Shown piece by piece: positions 43,297-52,144 of a stretch of 64,000 bases of DNA (its first letter is position 1; each line of letters begins with the position of its first letter). Under the pieces are notes generated by a model. The model searched no databases. It was not told where the DNA came from and saw nothing but the letters and a program-made list of their open reading frames with translations. Source of the DNA: Stutzerimonas stutzeri (GTDB taxonomy: Bacteria > Pseudomonadota > Gammaproteobacteria > Pseudomonadales > Pseudomonadaceae); assembly GCF_002909485.1 (NCBI RefSeq), contig NZ_PPXG01000006.1:287440-351439 (forward strand), given 5' to 3'. The position numbers were made by a program, and so were the translations under genes.

Positions 43297-45354
43297 ATGG
43301 ACGCCGCTAAAAAATTGCCCAAAGCCGTCATTTTGTTCCCCGTGTTCATTCCCGCCGTGGTCGTTACCCTGCTGCTGGTAGTCGGAACGATCAGCAACCC
43401 GGAGCTCGCCGGGGAGGTGTTCAGCTCGACGCTGGCGTTCATCACGACCAACTTCGGCTGGTTCTACATGCTCTCGGTGGCCTTCTTTCTGGTATTCATC
43501 GTCGGTATCGCGATGACGCCTTGGGGCAACATCAAACTGGGGCCGGATCACGCCGAGCCGCAGTACAGCTTTCCTGCCTGGTTTGCCATGCTGTTCTCCG
43601 CCGGCTACGGCATCGCCCTGCTCTTCTTCGGTGTGGCCGAACCCGTGCTGCACTACGCCTCGCCGCCGGCCGGTGCCGGCGAAACCGTCGACGCCGCCAA
43701 GCAAGCCATGCAGATCGCTTTCTTCCACTGGGGCTTCCACATCTGGGCGATCTACGGTCTGACCGGGTTGGTGCTGGCCTACTTTTCGTTCCGCCATGGC
43801 CTGCCACTGTCGATGCGCTCGGCGTTGTACCCGATCATCGGCGAGCGCATTTACGGGCCGATCGGCCATGTGGTGGATGTCTTCGCGATTCTCGGCACGC
43901 TGTTCGGCATCGCCACCACACTGGGTCTATCCGTCACCCAGATCAATGCCGGAATCAATTATCTCTGGCCGTCGATACCGATCAGCATCAACGTGCAGAT
44001 CATCGCCATTGCGATCATCACCGGCCTGGCGATCTGCTCGGTGGTCGCCGGTCTCGACAAGGGCGTGAAAAACCTTTCTCTGCTGAATATGATCCTGGCG
44101 ATCGGCCTCATGCTGTTCGTCTTCGTGGTCGGTCCGACCATCTTCATCCTCGAGACCTTTCTGCAGAACACCGGCAGTTACCTGAACAACATCATCGAAC
44201 GCACTTTCAACCTGCAGGCGTACAGCCGCAGCGACTGGATCGGCAACTGGACCCTGTTCATCTTTGGCTGGACCATCGCCTGGTCGCCTTTCGTCGGCCT
44301 GTTTATCGCCAAGATCAGCCGCGGCAGGACCATTCGCCAGTTCGTCTTCGGCGTGATGTTCGTGCCGACCATCTTCACCTTCCTCTGGTTCTCGGTGTTC
44401 GGCGATACCGCACTGCACATGATCATGGTCGAGGGCTATACATCACTGATTGGCGACGTGCAGGCGGACAACGCCATCGCGCTGTTCAAACTGTTCGAAC
44501 TGCTGCCGATGACATCCATCGCCTCGTTCCTGGCGGTGGTGCTGATCATCACCTTCTTCGTCACGTCGTCGGACTCCGGCTCGCTGGTCATCGACTCGCT
44601 GGCCGCAGGCGGCGCGCTGCACACGCCGGTGTGGCAGCGGGTGTTTTGGGCCAGTATCGAGGGTGTGGTGGCATCCGCCCTGCTCCTCGCCGGCGGCCTC
44701 AGCGCGCTGCAAACCATGACCATCGCCAGCGCTTTGCCCTTCGCAATCATCATGATGATCGCCGCGCTGGGCATGTGGCGGGCACTGGTCATCGAGGGCC
44801 ATCACGAGACCAGTCTGCAAAGCCACATGCAGGGCAGCCGGCTGGCGAGCAATGCCGGACCCGGGCTGTGGAAGAAGCGCCTGGCAGGCATGGTCAGCTT
44901 TCCCAGCCGGGAGGATGTCGACGGCTTCATGAACACCACCGTACTCAAGGCAATGCGCCGCGTGCAGCGCGAACTCAGTGGCCAGGAATGGGCCGCCGAA
45001 GTGCACACCGATGAAGCTCATTCGCGGCTCTACCTGGAGGTCATCAAGGACGATCAGGTGGATTTCATCTACGAGATACGCGCTGTCGGGTACGCCATGC
45101 CGGCCTTCGCCCTGACCGAAAGCCCGGAGGCTGACGAGCAGTACTACCGCGCCGAGGTGTTCCTGCGCCGCGGCGGCCAACATTACGACATCTACGGTTA
45201 CGATCAGGCCGACATCATCAGCGACATACTCGACCAGTTCGAGAAGTACCTGCACTTCCTGCACATTTCACCGGGCAGCCTGCCGTGGAAGATGGCCGAG
45301 CATGACGAAATGCTGACTGACGATCCCGAACAACCCAAACCCGACCCGTCCTAG
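43297..45354 (+). CDS. betT: BCCT-family transporter, BetT-like
   Basis: 685 residues; ATG at 43297 with AGGGAGG upstream. About twelve membrane helices, with the BCCT tryptophan-rich signature in FGWTIAWSPFVGLFIAKISR. It also has YGIALLFFGVAEPVLHYASP and a long cytosolic C-terminal domain (from about residue 510) like BetT. It couples proton or sodium flow to uptake of choline or glycine betaine. The C-terminal domain in BetT senses osmotic stress. Choline as substrate is inferred. Confidence 0.9.
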   Translation: MDAAKKLPKAVILFPVFIPAVVVTLLLVVGTISNPELAGEVFSSTLAFITTNFGWFYMLSVAFFLVFIVGIAMTPWGNIKLGPDHAEPQYSFPAWFAMLFSAGYGIALLFFGVAEPVLHYASPPAGAGETVDAAKQAMQIAFFHWGFHIWAIYGLTGLVLAYFSFRHGLPLSMRSALYPIIGERIYGPIGHVVDVFAILGTLFGIATTLGLSVTQINAGINYLWPSIPISINVQIIAIAIITGLAICSVVAGLDKGVKNLSLLNMILAIGLMLFVFVVGPTIFILETFLQNTGSYLNNIIERTFNLQAYSRSDWIGNWTLFIFGWTIAWSPFVGLFIAKISRGRTIRQFVFGVMFVPTIFTFLWFSVFGDTALHMIMVEGYTSLIGDVQADNAIALFKLFELLPMTSIASFLAVVLIITFFVTSSDSGSLVIDSLAAGGALHTPVWQRVFWASIEGVVASALLLAGGLSALQTMTIASALPFAIIMMIAALGMWRALVIEGHHETSLQSHMQGSRLASNAGPGLWKKRLAGMVSFPSREDVDGFMNTTVLKAMRRVQRELSGQEWAAEVHTDEAHSRLYLEVIKDDQVDFIYEIRAVGYAMPAFALTESPEADEQYYRAEVFLRRGGQHYDIYGYDQADIISDILDQFEKYLHFLHISPGSLPWKMAEHDEMLTDDPEQPKPDPS

Positions 45355-45641
45355 AGCCGGCGGCAGGACGGGCAGCAGAACGCCGTCGCTGTGCCGCCAA
45401 CCCAGCCGCTGGGGCAGCTACGCGCGGGCGATGCCAATTTCATCTATATAGATAGGGGCAACGCGACGAGCCGGCAAAATATGACCAGCCGGTCACGTAG
45501 CCCAACGCCGCATCGCGCTTGGCGCATGCCGCATCGCATGCTAGGTTTGCGCCTCGCCAGGATGGCGAGCAGTTCGCGCGGAGCGCACCAACAGAATATC
45601 TAGACCATGGCGGCCTTCGCCGGTCTGTAAGAGGACCCCTC
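45355..45641. other. 287-base gap between betT and the amino-acid transporter operon
   Basis: Contains a 12-bp palindrome, ATCTATATAGAT at 45440-45451, and TGACC-AGCC-GGTCA at 45482-45495. Either could be an operator for the transporter operon. No gene is supported. Confidence 0.4.
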
Positions 45642-46415
45642 ATGGCCGAGGCCATCCCTGCACTGGAAATCCGCAACCTGCACAAGCGCTACGGCGATCT
45701 GGAAGTTCTAAAAGGCATTTCGCTGACCGCCCGCGATGGCGATGTGATTTCCATCCTCGGCTCTTCAGGCTCTGGCAAATCCACGTTCCTGCGCTGCATC
45801 AACATGCTGGAAAACCCCAATGAGGGCGAGATTCTGGTGGCCGGCGAGCAGCTCAAGCTCAAGCGCGACAAGCAGGGAGACCTGGTTGCCGCGGACGGCA
45901 AGCAGCTCAACCGGATTCGCAGCGAACTGGGTTTCGTGTTCCAGAACTTCAACCTCTGGCCGCACATGACCATCCTCGACAACATCATCGAGGCACCGCG
46001 CCGCGTGCTCGGTCAGAGCAAGGCCGAAGCCACCGAGGTAGCCGAGGCATTGCTGGCCAAGGTCGGCATCGCCGACAAACGTCACGTCTATCCCAACCAG
46101 CTTTCCGGTGGTCAACAGCAACGCGCGGCGATCGCCCGTACGCTGGCAATGCAGCCCAAGGTGATTCTGTTCGACGAACCCACCTCGGCGCTGGACCCGG
46201 AAATGGTACAAGAAGTGCTTACAGTGATCCGGTCGCTCGCCGAAGAAGGCCGCACCATGCTGCTCGTCACCCATGAGATGAATTTCGCCAAGCAGGTATC
46301 CAGCGAAGTCGTATTCCTCCACCAGGGCCTGGTCGAGGAGCAAGGAACGCCCGAGCAGGTATTTGACAATCCTCAATCGGCGCGCTGTAAACAATTCATG
46401 TCCAGCCATCGCTAA
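45642..46415 (+). CDS. ABC transporter ATP-binding protein for basic amino acids (HisP-like)
   Basis: 257 residues from the ATG at 45642 (GAGG upstream). Walker A is [15 protein letters not shown], signature [17 protein letters not shown], Walker [15 protein letters not shown], switch His in [13 protein letters not shown]. It is a polar amino-acid (HisP/AotP/GlnQ) type ATPase. First gene of the ATPase-binding protein-permease-permease operon. Confidence 0.93.
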   Translation: MAEAIPALEIRNLHKRYGDLEVLKGISLTARDGDVISILGSSGSGKSTFLRCINMLENPNEGEILVAGEQLKLKRDKQGDLVAADGKQLNRIRSELGFVFQNFNLWPHMTILDNIIEAPRRVLGQSKAEATEVAEALLAKVGIADKRHVYPNQLSGGQQQRAAIARTLAMQPKVILFDEPTSALDPEMVQEVLTVIRSLAEEGRTMLLVTHEMNFAKQVSSEVVFLHQGLVEEQGTPEQVFDNPQSARCKQFMSSHR

Positions 46416-46429
46416 TGGAGCAACACCGC

Positions 46430-47185
46430 ATGAAGAGCTATAAGAAGATCCTGCTGACCGCTGCTGCATCCCTGATCATCGGCAGCCAAGCATTTGCCGC
46501 GGAAAAACTACGGATCGGTACCGAAGGCGCCTACCCGCCCTTCAACCTGATTGACGCCAGTGGCCAGGTGGTTGGCTTCGATCTGGACGTCGCCCACGCT
46601 CTCTGCGCCAAGATGCAGACCGAGTGCGAAGTGGTCACTTCCGACTGGGACGGCATCATCCCGGCCCTGAACGCCGGCAAGTTCGACTTCCTCGCCGCAT
46701 CGATGTCGGTCACCGAAGAGCGCAAGAACGCCGTCGACTTCACCGACCACTACTACACCAACAAGCTGCAGTTCGTGGCACCCAAGTCCACTGACTTCAA
46801 GACGGACAAGGGCTACCTGGACGGCAAGGTCATCGGCGCCCAGCGCGCAACCATTGCCGGCACCTGGCTGGAAGACAACCTCGACGGCGTAGTCGATATC
46901 AAGCTCTACGACACCCAGGAAAACGCTTACCTGGACCTGGCCTCCGGTCGTGTCGATGGCATCCTCGCTGACACCTTCGTGCAGTGGGAATGGCTCAAGA
47001 GCGATGCCGGCAAGAACTTCGAGTTCAAGGGCGAGCCGGTATTCGATGACGACAAGATCGCCATCGCCGTGCGCAAGGGCAACGACCAGCTACGCGAGAA
47101 GTTGAACAAGGCGCTGGCGGACATCATCGCTGACGGCACCTACAAGCAGATCAACGACAAGTACTTCCCGTTCAGCATTTACTGA
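46430..47185 (+). CDS. amino-acid ABC transporter substrate-binding protein
   Basis: 251 residues from the ATG at 46430 (GGAG ten bases upstream). The signal peptide ends in SQAFAAEK. The SBP_bac_3 fold starts LRIGTEGAYPPFNLIDASGQ with GFDLDVAHALCAKMQTECE and the SMSVTEERKNAVDFTDHYY segment typical of the HisJ/ArtJ/AotJ group. It probably binds arginine, ornithine, lysine or histidine. A strong hairpin follows before the permeases. Confidence 0.93.
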   Translation: MKSYKKILLTAAASLIIGSQAFAAEKLRIGTEGAYPPFNLIDASGQVVGFDLDVAHALCAKMQTECEVVTSDWDGIIPALNAGKFDFLAASMSVTEERKNAVDFTDHYYTNKLQFVAPKSTDFKTDKGYLDGKVIGAQRATIAGTWLEDNLDGVVDIKLYDTQENAYLDLASGRVDGILADTFVQWEWLKSDAGKNFEFKGEPVFDDDKIAIAVRKGNDQLREKLNKALADIIADGTYKQINDKYFPFSIY

Positions 47186-47195
47186 TCCAACCGAG

Positions 47196-47236
47196 CCGAA
47201 GCCCGGTCGCCAGCTTTCTGGCCGACCGGGCTTCGG
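47196..47236 (+). other. stable stem-loop between binding-protein and permease genes
   Basis: CCGAAGCCCGGTC (47196-47208) pairs with GACCGGGCTTCGG (47224-47236), a 13-bp stem, longer with an added pair. No T run follows. It fits a stem that stabilises the 3' end of the abundant binding-protein message or limits read-through to the permeases. Confidence 0.6.
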
Positions 47237-47249
47237 TGTTTGAGCTCCT

Positions 47250-47945
47250 ATGATTCCTGACCTTCACGGATTCGGTCCGGCCCTGATCGCCGGCACCTGG
47301 ATGACCATCCAACTGGCCCTCGCCTCCCTGGCGCTGGGGCTGGTGCTCGGTCTGCTCGGCGCACTCGCCAAGACCTCACCCTACAGCGCGCTGCGCTGGC
47401 TCGGCGGCACCTATTCGACCATCGTGCGCGGCGTCCCCGAGTTGCTCTGGGTGCTGCTGATCTACTTCGGCACCATCAGCCTGATTCGCGGCATCGGCGA
47501 GCTGTTCGGCATCGCGAATCTGGCCCTCAGCCCATTCGTCGCCGGCACCATCGCCCTTGGCCTGTGCTTTGGCGCTTATGCCACCGAAGTCTTTCGCGGC
47601 GCACTGCTGGCCATTCCCAAGGGGCACCGCGAGGCTGGCCTGGCATTGGGGCTGGGCAAGCGGCGAATCTTCACGCGGCTGATCCTGCCGCAGATGTGGC
47701 GCCTGGCACTGCCAGGCCTGGGCAACCTGTTCATGATTCTGATGAAGGACACCGCGCTGGTCTCGGTGATCGGCCTTGAGGAAATCATGCGTCGCTCGCA
47801 GATTGCCGTCACCGCCAGCAAGGAGCCTTTCACTTTCTTCCTGGTAGCCGCCTTCATCTACCTGTGCCTGACCATCGTTGCCATGGTCGGCATGCACTTC
47901 CTTGAAAAACGTGCCGGCCGCGGCTTCGTGCGGAGCGCAGCATGA
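47250..47945 (+). CDS. amino-acid ABC transporter permease (HisQ-like)
   Basis: 231 residues. Typical polar amino-acid permease with the opening GTWMTIQLALASLALGLVLG, the EAA loop IPKGHREAGLALGLGKRRIF and ILPQMWRLALPGLGN. It ends by overlapping the next gene by ATGA. Confidence 0.92.
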   Translation: MIPDLHGFGPALIAGTWMTIQLALASLALGLVLGLLGALAKTSPYSALRWLGGTYSTIVRGVPELLWVLLIYFGTISLIRGIGELFGIANLALSPFVAGTIALGLCFGAYATEVFRGALLAIPKGHREAGLALGLGKRRIFTRLILPQMWRLALPGLGNLFMILMKDTALVSVIGLEEIMRRSQIAVTASKEPFTFFLVAAFIYLCLTIVAMVGMHFLEKRAGRGFVRSAA

Positions 47946-48631
47946 CCTGGGAAACCTTAATCAAGTGGCTGCCGAGCTTTGCCGATGGCGCCTGGCTGAC
48001 CCTGCAACTGGTTGGCGTCTCGGTAATCGCCGGCCTGATCCTCGCCGTCCCACTGGGTATTGCCCGTTCATCCAGGCATCTGGCCGTTCGCGTACTGCCC
48101 TACGGCTACATCTTTTTCTTCCGCGGCACGCCACTGCTGGTCCAGCTGTTTCTCGTCTACTACGGCATGGCGCAGTTCGAAATCGTGCGCCAGAGTGCGC
48201 TCTGGGTCTACCTGCGTGACCCTTACTGGTGCGCCATCATCACCATGACGCTGCACACCGCCGCCTATATCGCCGAGATCATCCGCGGCGCGATCCAGAA
48301 CGTACCACCCGGCGAAATCGAAGCCGCGCGGGCGCTGGGCATGTCGCGTGCGCAGGCGCTGTTGCACATCATCCTGCCGCGCGCCACGCGCATCGGCCTG
48401 CCGGCATACAGCAACGAAGTGATCCTGATGCTCAAGGCCAGCGCGCTGGCCAGTACGATCACGCTGTTGGAGCTGACCGGCATGGCGCGCAAGATCGCTG
48501 CGCGCACCTATCAGCATGAGGAGATGTTCCTCACCGCCGGCCTAATCTATCTGCTGATCGCCTTCGTATTGATGCAGGGCTTCAAGCTGCTGGAACGCTG
48601 GCTGCGGGTCGACGCCTGCCAGGGCCGCTAA
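47942..48631 (+). CDS. amino-acid ABC transporter permease (HisM-like)
   Basis: 229 residues. FADGAWLTLQLVGVSVIAGL, then FFRGTPLLVQLFLVYYG and the EAA loop VPPGEIEAARALGMSRAQAL identify a HisM-type permease. ATGA overlap with the HisQ-like gene. It pairs with it to form the membrane channel. A hairpin follows the stop. Confidence 0.92.
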   Translation: MTWETLIKWLPSFADGAWLTLQLVGVSVIAGLILAVPLGIARSSRHLAVRVLPYGYIFFFRGTPLLVQLFLVYYGMAQFEIVRQSALWVYLRDPYWCAIITMTLHTAAYIAEIIRGAIQNVPPGEIEAARALGMSRAQALLHIILPRATRIGLPAYSNEVILMLKASALASTITLLELTGMARKIAARTYQHEEMFLTAGLIYLLIAFVLMQGFKLLERWLRVDACQGR

Positions 48632-48635
48632 CCGC

Positions 48636-48672
48636 CTGAAAGCCTTCTCGATCGCAGCGAGGAGGCTTTCAG
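48636..48672 (+). terminator. hairpin at the end of the amino-acid transporter operon
   Basis: CTGAAAGCCT (48636-48645) and AGGCTTTCAG (48663-48672) pair perfectly, and the stem extends inward by five more with one mismatch. No long T run, so termination strength is uncertain. Confidence 0.5.
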
Positions 48673-48768
48673 TACACGCAGCGACATCATCCACTGCCGG
48701 CCATCTCGGCTGAATCCCGCCGCAGCCCCGCGGTCAGACGCAAACCCGACCCCACCATGAGATTGCCC

Positions 48769-49671
48769 ATGTCAGTCGATATTCAACGCATCGAAATGGA
48801 TCAACTCGCCTGCTGGCGAATCCGCCGCGGCGAAGATGAACTACTGATCACCGAGCAAGGCGCGCAGATCCTAAGCTACCGCCAGGGCGACGCGCCGCCG
48901 ATCATCTGGCTCAGCGAAGAGGCCACCTTCCAGCAGGGCCAGTCGGTACGCGGCGGGGTGCCGATCTGCTGGCCCTGGTTCGGCGACCTGGCGCGCAACC
49001 CGCAGTCGGTGCAGGCAAGCTACCAGGGCGAACAGCCAGCGCCCTTCCACGGACTGGTGCGCACCCTGCCCTGGCAACTGCACGAACAGCGCAGCGAAGG
49101 CGACGTTGCCGTTCTCGAATTCCATTGCCCCCAAGCGCTCGGCGAACTACCCGGCTGGCCTCATCAGGTCGAACTGGCTCTGCATGTGCGCCTCGCCGAC
49201 GATCTCCAACTGACACTCAGCAGCCGCAACAACGGCAGCGAAGATGTCAGCATCAGCCAAGCGCTGCACACCTACTTCGCCATCAGCGACATCCATCAGG
49301 TTCGGGTGGAAGGCCTCGCCGGTTGCCCCTACATCGATACCCTGCAGAACTGGGAAGAACACCAGCAACAGGGCGACCTGCACTTCGGCAGCGAGACCGA
49401 CCGTATCTATCAAAACCTGCCCACGGTCCTCACGCTCGTCGACCCGGGCTGGAACCGGCGTATCCAGCTGACCACCCGCGGCTCGACGTCCGCCGTGCTG
49501 TGGAACCCCTGGATAGACAAGGCAAGACGTCTGTCCAGCTTTGCCGACGACGCCTGGCAGCGGATGCTGTGTATCGAAACGGCGAACGTGATGGAAGACG
49601 TTGTGGTGCTCGAACCGGGACAGCGGCACGAGACTGCACTGTTGATCCAAACTCGCGACACTGGCTTATAA
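48769..49671 (+). CDS. D-hexose-6-phosphate mutarotase
   Basis: 300 residues from the ATG at 48769; an ATG at 48757 is an alternative and neither has a clear ribosome binding site. Aldose-1-epimerase fold of the YeaD type. Motifs: LLITEQGAQILSYRQGD, GGVPICWPWFGDLARNP, the catalytic His in FHGLVRTLPWQLHEQ, ALHTYFAISDI, and WNPWIDKARRL with CIETANVMED. It interconverts anomers of hexose-6-phosphates. Stands alone before the T6SS region. Confidence 0.88.
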   Translation: MSVDIQRIEMDQLACWRIRRGEDELLITEQGAQILSYRQGDAPPIIWLSEEATFQQGQSVRGGVPICWPWFGDLARNPQSVQASYQGEQPAPFHGLVRTLPWQLHEQRSEGDVAVLEFHCPQALGELPGWPHQVELALHVRLADDLQLTLSSRNNGSEDVSISQALHTYFAISDIHQVRVEGLAGCPYIDTLQNWEEHQQQGDLHFGSETDRIYQNLPTVLTLVDPGWNRRIQLTTRGSTSAVLWNPWIDKARRLSSFADDAWQRMLCIETANVMEDVVVLEPGQRHETALLIQTRDTGL

Positions 49672-50031
49672 CAATTAGCCAGTTCGGTTCCATGAAGGGA
49701 TAGCCATTTGCCTGTAAGTTATCTCCTACGGGCAAACATCTTATCTCCTACACGTTCAGTTACTTTTGGATAAAGGCTCTTCCCCCCTCTTTCCAATTAG
49801 TTCCGTAAAGCGCCACCTAATATTTCTCGTTGCAACACGGGTCACACTTATTGCCTTGAACGGCACATACCCCACGTCTAGGATGCCCATCCCATAAGGG
49901 CTTTGCGCAAGTAGTTGCGCAAAGCAAGTGTGCAAGAAGTTGCGCACCCCCTCTCGGAAACATGCTCTCTCCAACTATGGGAAACATGTTTCAAAGTTCA
50001 CGGATCGAACTTGAGCGTCACGGAAGACCCA
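49672..50031. promoter_or_regulatory. T6SS upstream region with phased TTGCGCAA repeats
   Basis: TTGCGCAA, itself a palindrome, occurs at 49903-49910 and 49915-49922. Degenerate copies follow at 49928-49935 (GTGTGCAA) and 49940-49947 (TTGCGCAC), so four units are spaced 12, 13 and 12 bases apart. GGAAACATG occurs at 49956 and 49980, and GAAACATGTTTC at 49981-49992 is a perfect palindrome. No GG-N10-GC sigma-54 promoter was found by eye. These look like regulator-binding sites for the T6SS operon. Confidence 0.55.
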
Positions 50032-51594
50032 ATGCACGCCAGCGCACTCAGCAAGCATTATCTGGAACTTGCCAGAAAGCCGGTCAATGACAGCAATTTC
50101 GCTGGCGACGATATTCGCTATAGCAGTGAATTCGAACTGCTGGAAACCGAACTGGCCAAAGCCGGAGCGCTGCACCAGACCACCGGTATCGACTGGCAGA
50201 AGGTCCGCGAGGGCAGCGAAATGCTGCTCGCCTCGCTGTCCAAGGACCTCCGAGCGGCAGCCTGGCTCACATGGAGCCTGTTCCAACGCGAATCCTTCGC
50301 TGGGCTACAGGCTGGCCTGAGCCTGCTGCAATACCTGTGCAGCAATCACTGGGACGAGCTGCACCCACGCAAGCCACGCACCCGCGCCGCCGCGATCAAC
50401 TGGTTGCTGCCGCGCCTGGAACAGACCTTCTCCGAAGACGTGCCAGTCGGCGAACAACTGCCCCTGTTCCGCAGCCTCGCCGAGCAATTGCATGCACTGG
50501 AGCAGTGCTTTTCTAGCCATCTTGGTGAAGACGCGCCATTGCTGCTGCCGCTATGTCGCCAGCTCGACGGCATGGTCAAGCGCGCCAGCTCGGGACAACC
50601 ACAACCCGGGACGGTCGGCGCAGCCATCGCCCAGGTGAAACAGGTCGCCAGCCAGGTCTTCGCCCCAGGCTCACCGATCGAGAACGACAAGGAAGCGCTC
50701 AAGGCGGTGCGCAACCTGCAGGAGCAGGCGCGCCCGCTGACCGCCTGGTGGCTCAAGCAGCGCACCAGCGATCTGCGCCCCCTGCGCCTGGCGCGCACCC
50801 TGCTCTGGCTGAGCATTGACAGCTTGCCGGAACACAACAGCGAGCAAATCACCGCGCTACGTGGCGTACCCGCCGACAAGCTGGCGAGCTATCGCGAACG
50901 CTTCGCTCAGGGGCAGTACGCTGACCTGCTGGTGGATCTGGAAAACAGCACCGCGCGCGCGCCGTTCTGGCTGGACGGTCAGCGCCTGGCCTGGGAGTGC
51001 CTGCAGGAGCTGGACGCCGCGCAGGCCATGCGCGAAGTGGAGATCCAGCTTGCACTGTTCCTGCAACGCGTACCGCGTCTGGAGGAACTGTGCTTTCACG
51101 ACGGCACCCCGTTCGCCGATGCCGAAACCCGCGCCTGGATCAGCGGCCAGGTCATGCCCCATGTGCAGCCGGCCACGGCCGCCAGACAGGAAGAATCGCC
51201 TGCCGCCGGCACCGCGCTGCCAAGCTGGGAACTCGCTCTGCAAGAAGCCGTGCCGCTGCTGCGCAAAGAAGGCCTCAAGCCGGCCGTGCAGCAGCTCAAG
51301 CAGGGCTTGGCTCGCGCCCGTGGCGGCCGCGAGCGCTTCTTCTGGCAGCTGAGCCTCGCCCGCCTGTGCTACCAGGCCAAGAAATACGAGCTGGCCAAAA
51401 CCCAGCTCGAAGCACTCGACCAGCAGCTCGAGGCCAGTGGCCTGGGCAGCTGGGAACCCGATCTCGCCCTCGAGGTACTGCGCCTGCTGCACAGCTGTTG
51501 CGAGCTGCTGCCGCAGAACCACGCCGTGCGTGAAAGCAAGGATGAGATTTACCGCAGGCTGTGCCACCTCGATCTCGAAGTGGTGCTGGATTAA
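50032..51594 (+). CDS. tssA: type VI secretion protein TssA (ImpA N-terminal, VasJ-type)
   Basis: 520 residues from the ATG at 50032 (GGAAG upstream). The ImpA_N domain, with GIDWQKVREGSEMLL and LKDLRAAAWLTW-like SKDLRAAAWLTWSLFQ, is followed by the VasJ-type helical C-terminus ending near RLCHLDLEVVLD. TssA docks at the baseplate and helps extend the sheath and tube. First gene of the cluster; tssB follows after 17 bases. Confidence 0.9.
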   Translation: MHASALSKHYLELARKPVNDSNFAGDDIRYSSEFELLETELAKAGALHQTTGIDWQKVREGSEMLLASLSKDLRAAAWLTWSLFQRESFAGLQAGLSLLQYLCSNHWDELHPRKPRTRAAAINWLLPRLEQTFSEDVPVGEQLPLFRSLAEQLHALEQCFSSHLGEDAPLLLPLCRQLDGMVKRASSGQPQPGTVGAAIAQVKQVASQVFAPGSPIENDKEALKAVRNLQEQARPLTAWWLKQRTSDLRPLRLARTLLWLSIDSLPEHNSEQITALRGVPADKLASYRERFAQGQYADLLVDLENSTARAPFWLDGQRLAWECLQELDAAQAMREVEIQLALFLQRVPRLEELCFHDGTPFADAETRAWISGQVMPHVQPATAARQEESPAAGTALPSWELALQEAVPLLRKEGLKPAVQQLKQGLARARGGRERFFWQLSLARLCYQAKKYELAKTQLEALDQQLEASGLGSWEPDLALEVLRLLHSCCELLPQNHAVRESKDEIYRRLCHLDLEVVLD

Positions 51595-51611
51595 CCGCAA
51601 AGGAGAACACC

Positions 51612-52118
51612 ATGGCCAAAGAAGGCTCGGTTGCACCCAAGGAACGCATCAACGTCACGTTCAAGCCGGCCACCGGCAATGCTCAGGAAGAGGTCGAGCT
51701 GCCCCTTAAGCTGATGGTGCTGGGCGATTTCACCCAGCGCGCCGACGATCGCAAGATCGAGGACCGCAAGCCCATCGCCATCGACAAGAACAGCTTCGAC
51801 GAGGTCCTGGCCAAGCAGGAGCTGAACCTGACCTTCGGCGTGCCGAACCGTCTGCAGGACGAGCAGACCGATGACGAGCTGGCCGTACAGCTGCGCATCA
51901 ACTCGATGAAGGACTTCAACCCGGCCAATCTGGTCGAGCAGGTCCCCGAATTGAAGAAACTGATGGAACTGCGCGACGCCCTGGTCGCCCTGAAGGGCCC
52001 GCTGGGCAATGCCCCGGCTTTCCGCAAGGCCATCGAAAGCGTGCTCGCCGACGACGATTCGCGTGACCGCGTACTCGGCGAGCTGGGCCTGGCGGCCAAA
52101 GAGAAGCTGGACGCCTGA
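51612..52118 (+). CDS. tssB: type VI secretion sheath small subunit TssB
   Basis: 168 residues from the ATG at 51612 (AAAGGAGA upstream). The conserved ERINVTFKPATGN, LPLKLMVLGDFTQR and EDRKPIAIDKNSFDEVL blocks are typical. With TssC it builds the contractile sheath. Confidence 0.95.
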   Translation: MAKEGSVAPKERINVTFKPATGNAQEEVELPLKLMVLGDFTQRADDRKIEDRKPIAIDKNSFDEVLAKQELNLTFGVPNRLQDEQTDDELAVQLRINSMKDFNPANLVEQVPELKKLMELRDALVALKGPLGNAPAFRKAIESVLADDDSRDRVLGELGLAAKEKLDA

Positions 52119-52144
52119 AATCACCGACAAGGAAGCAGATTCAT

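Noticed and set aside
49672..50031. Sigma-54 promoter upstream of tssA
   Set aside because: The cluster encodes a sigma-54 activator, so I looked for GG-N10-GC with a TTGC box here, but no candidate has correct spacing.
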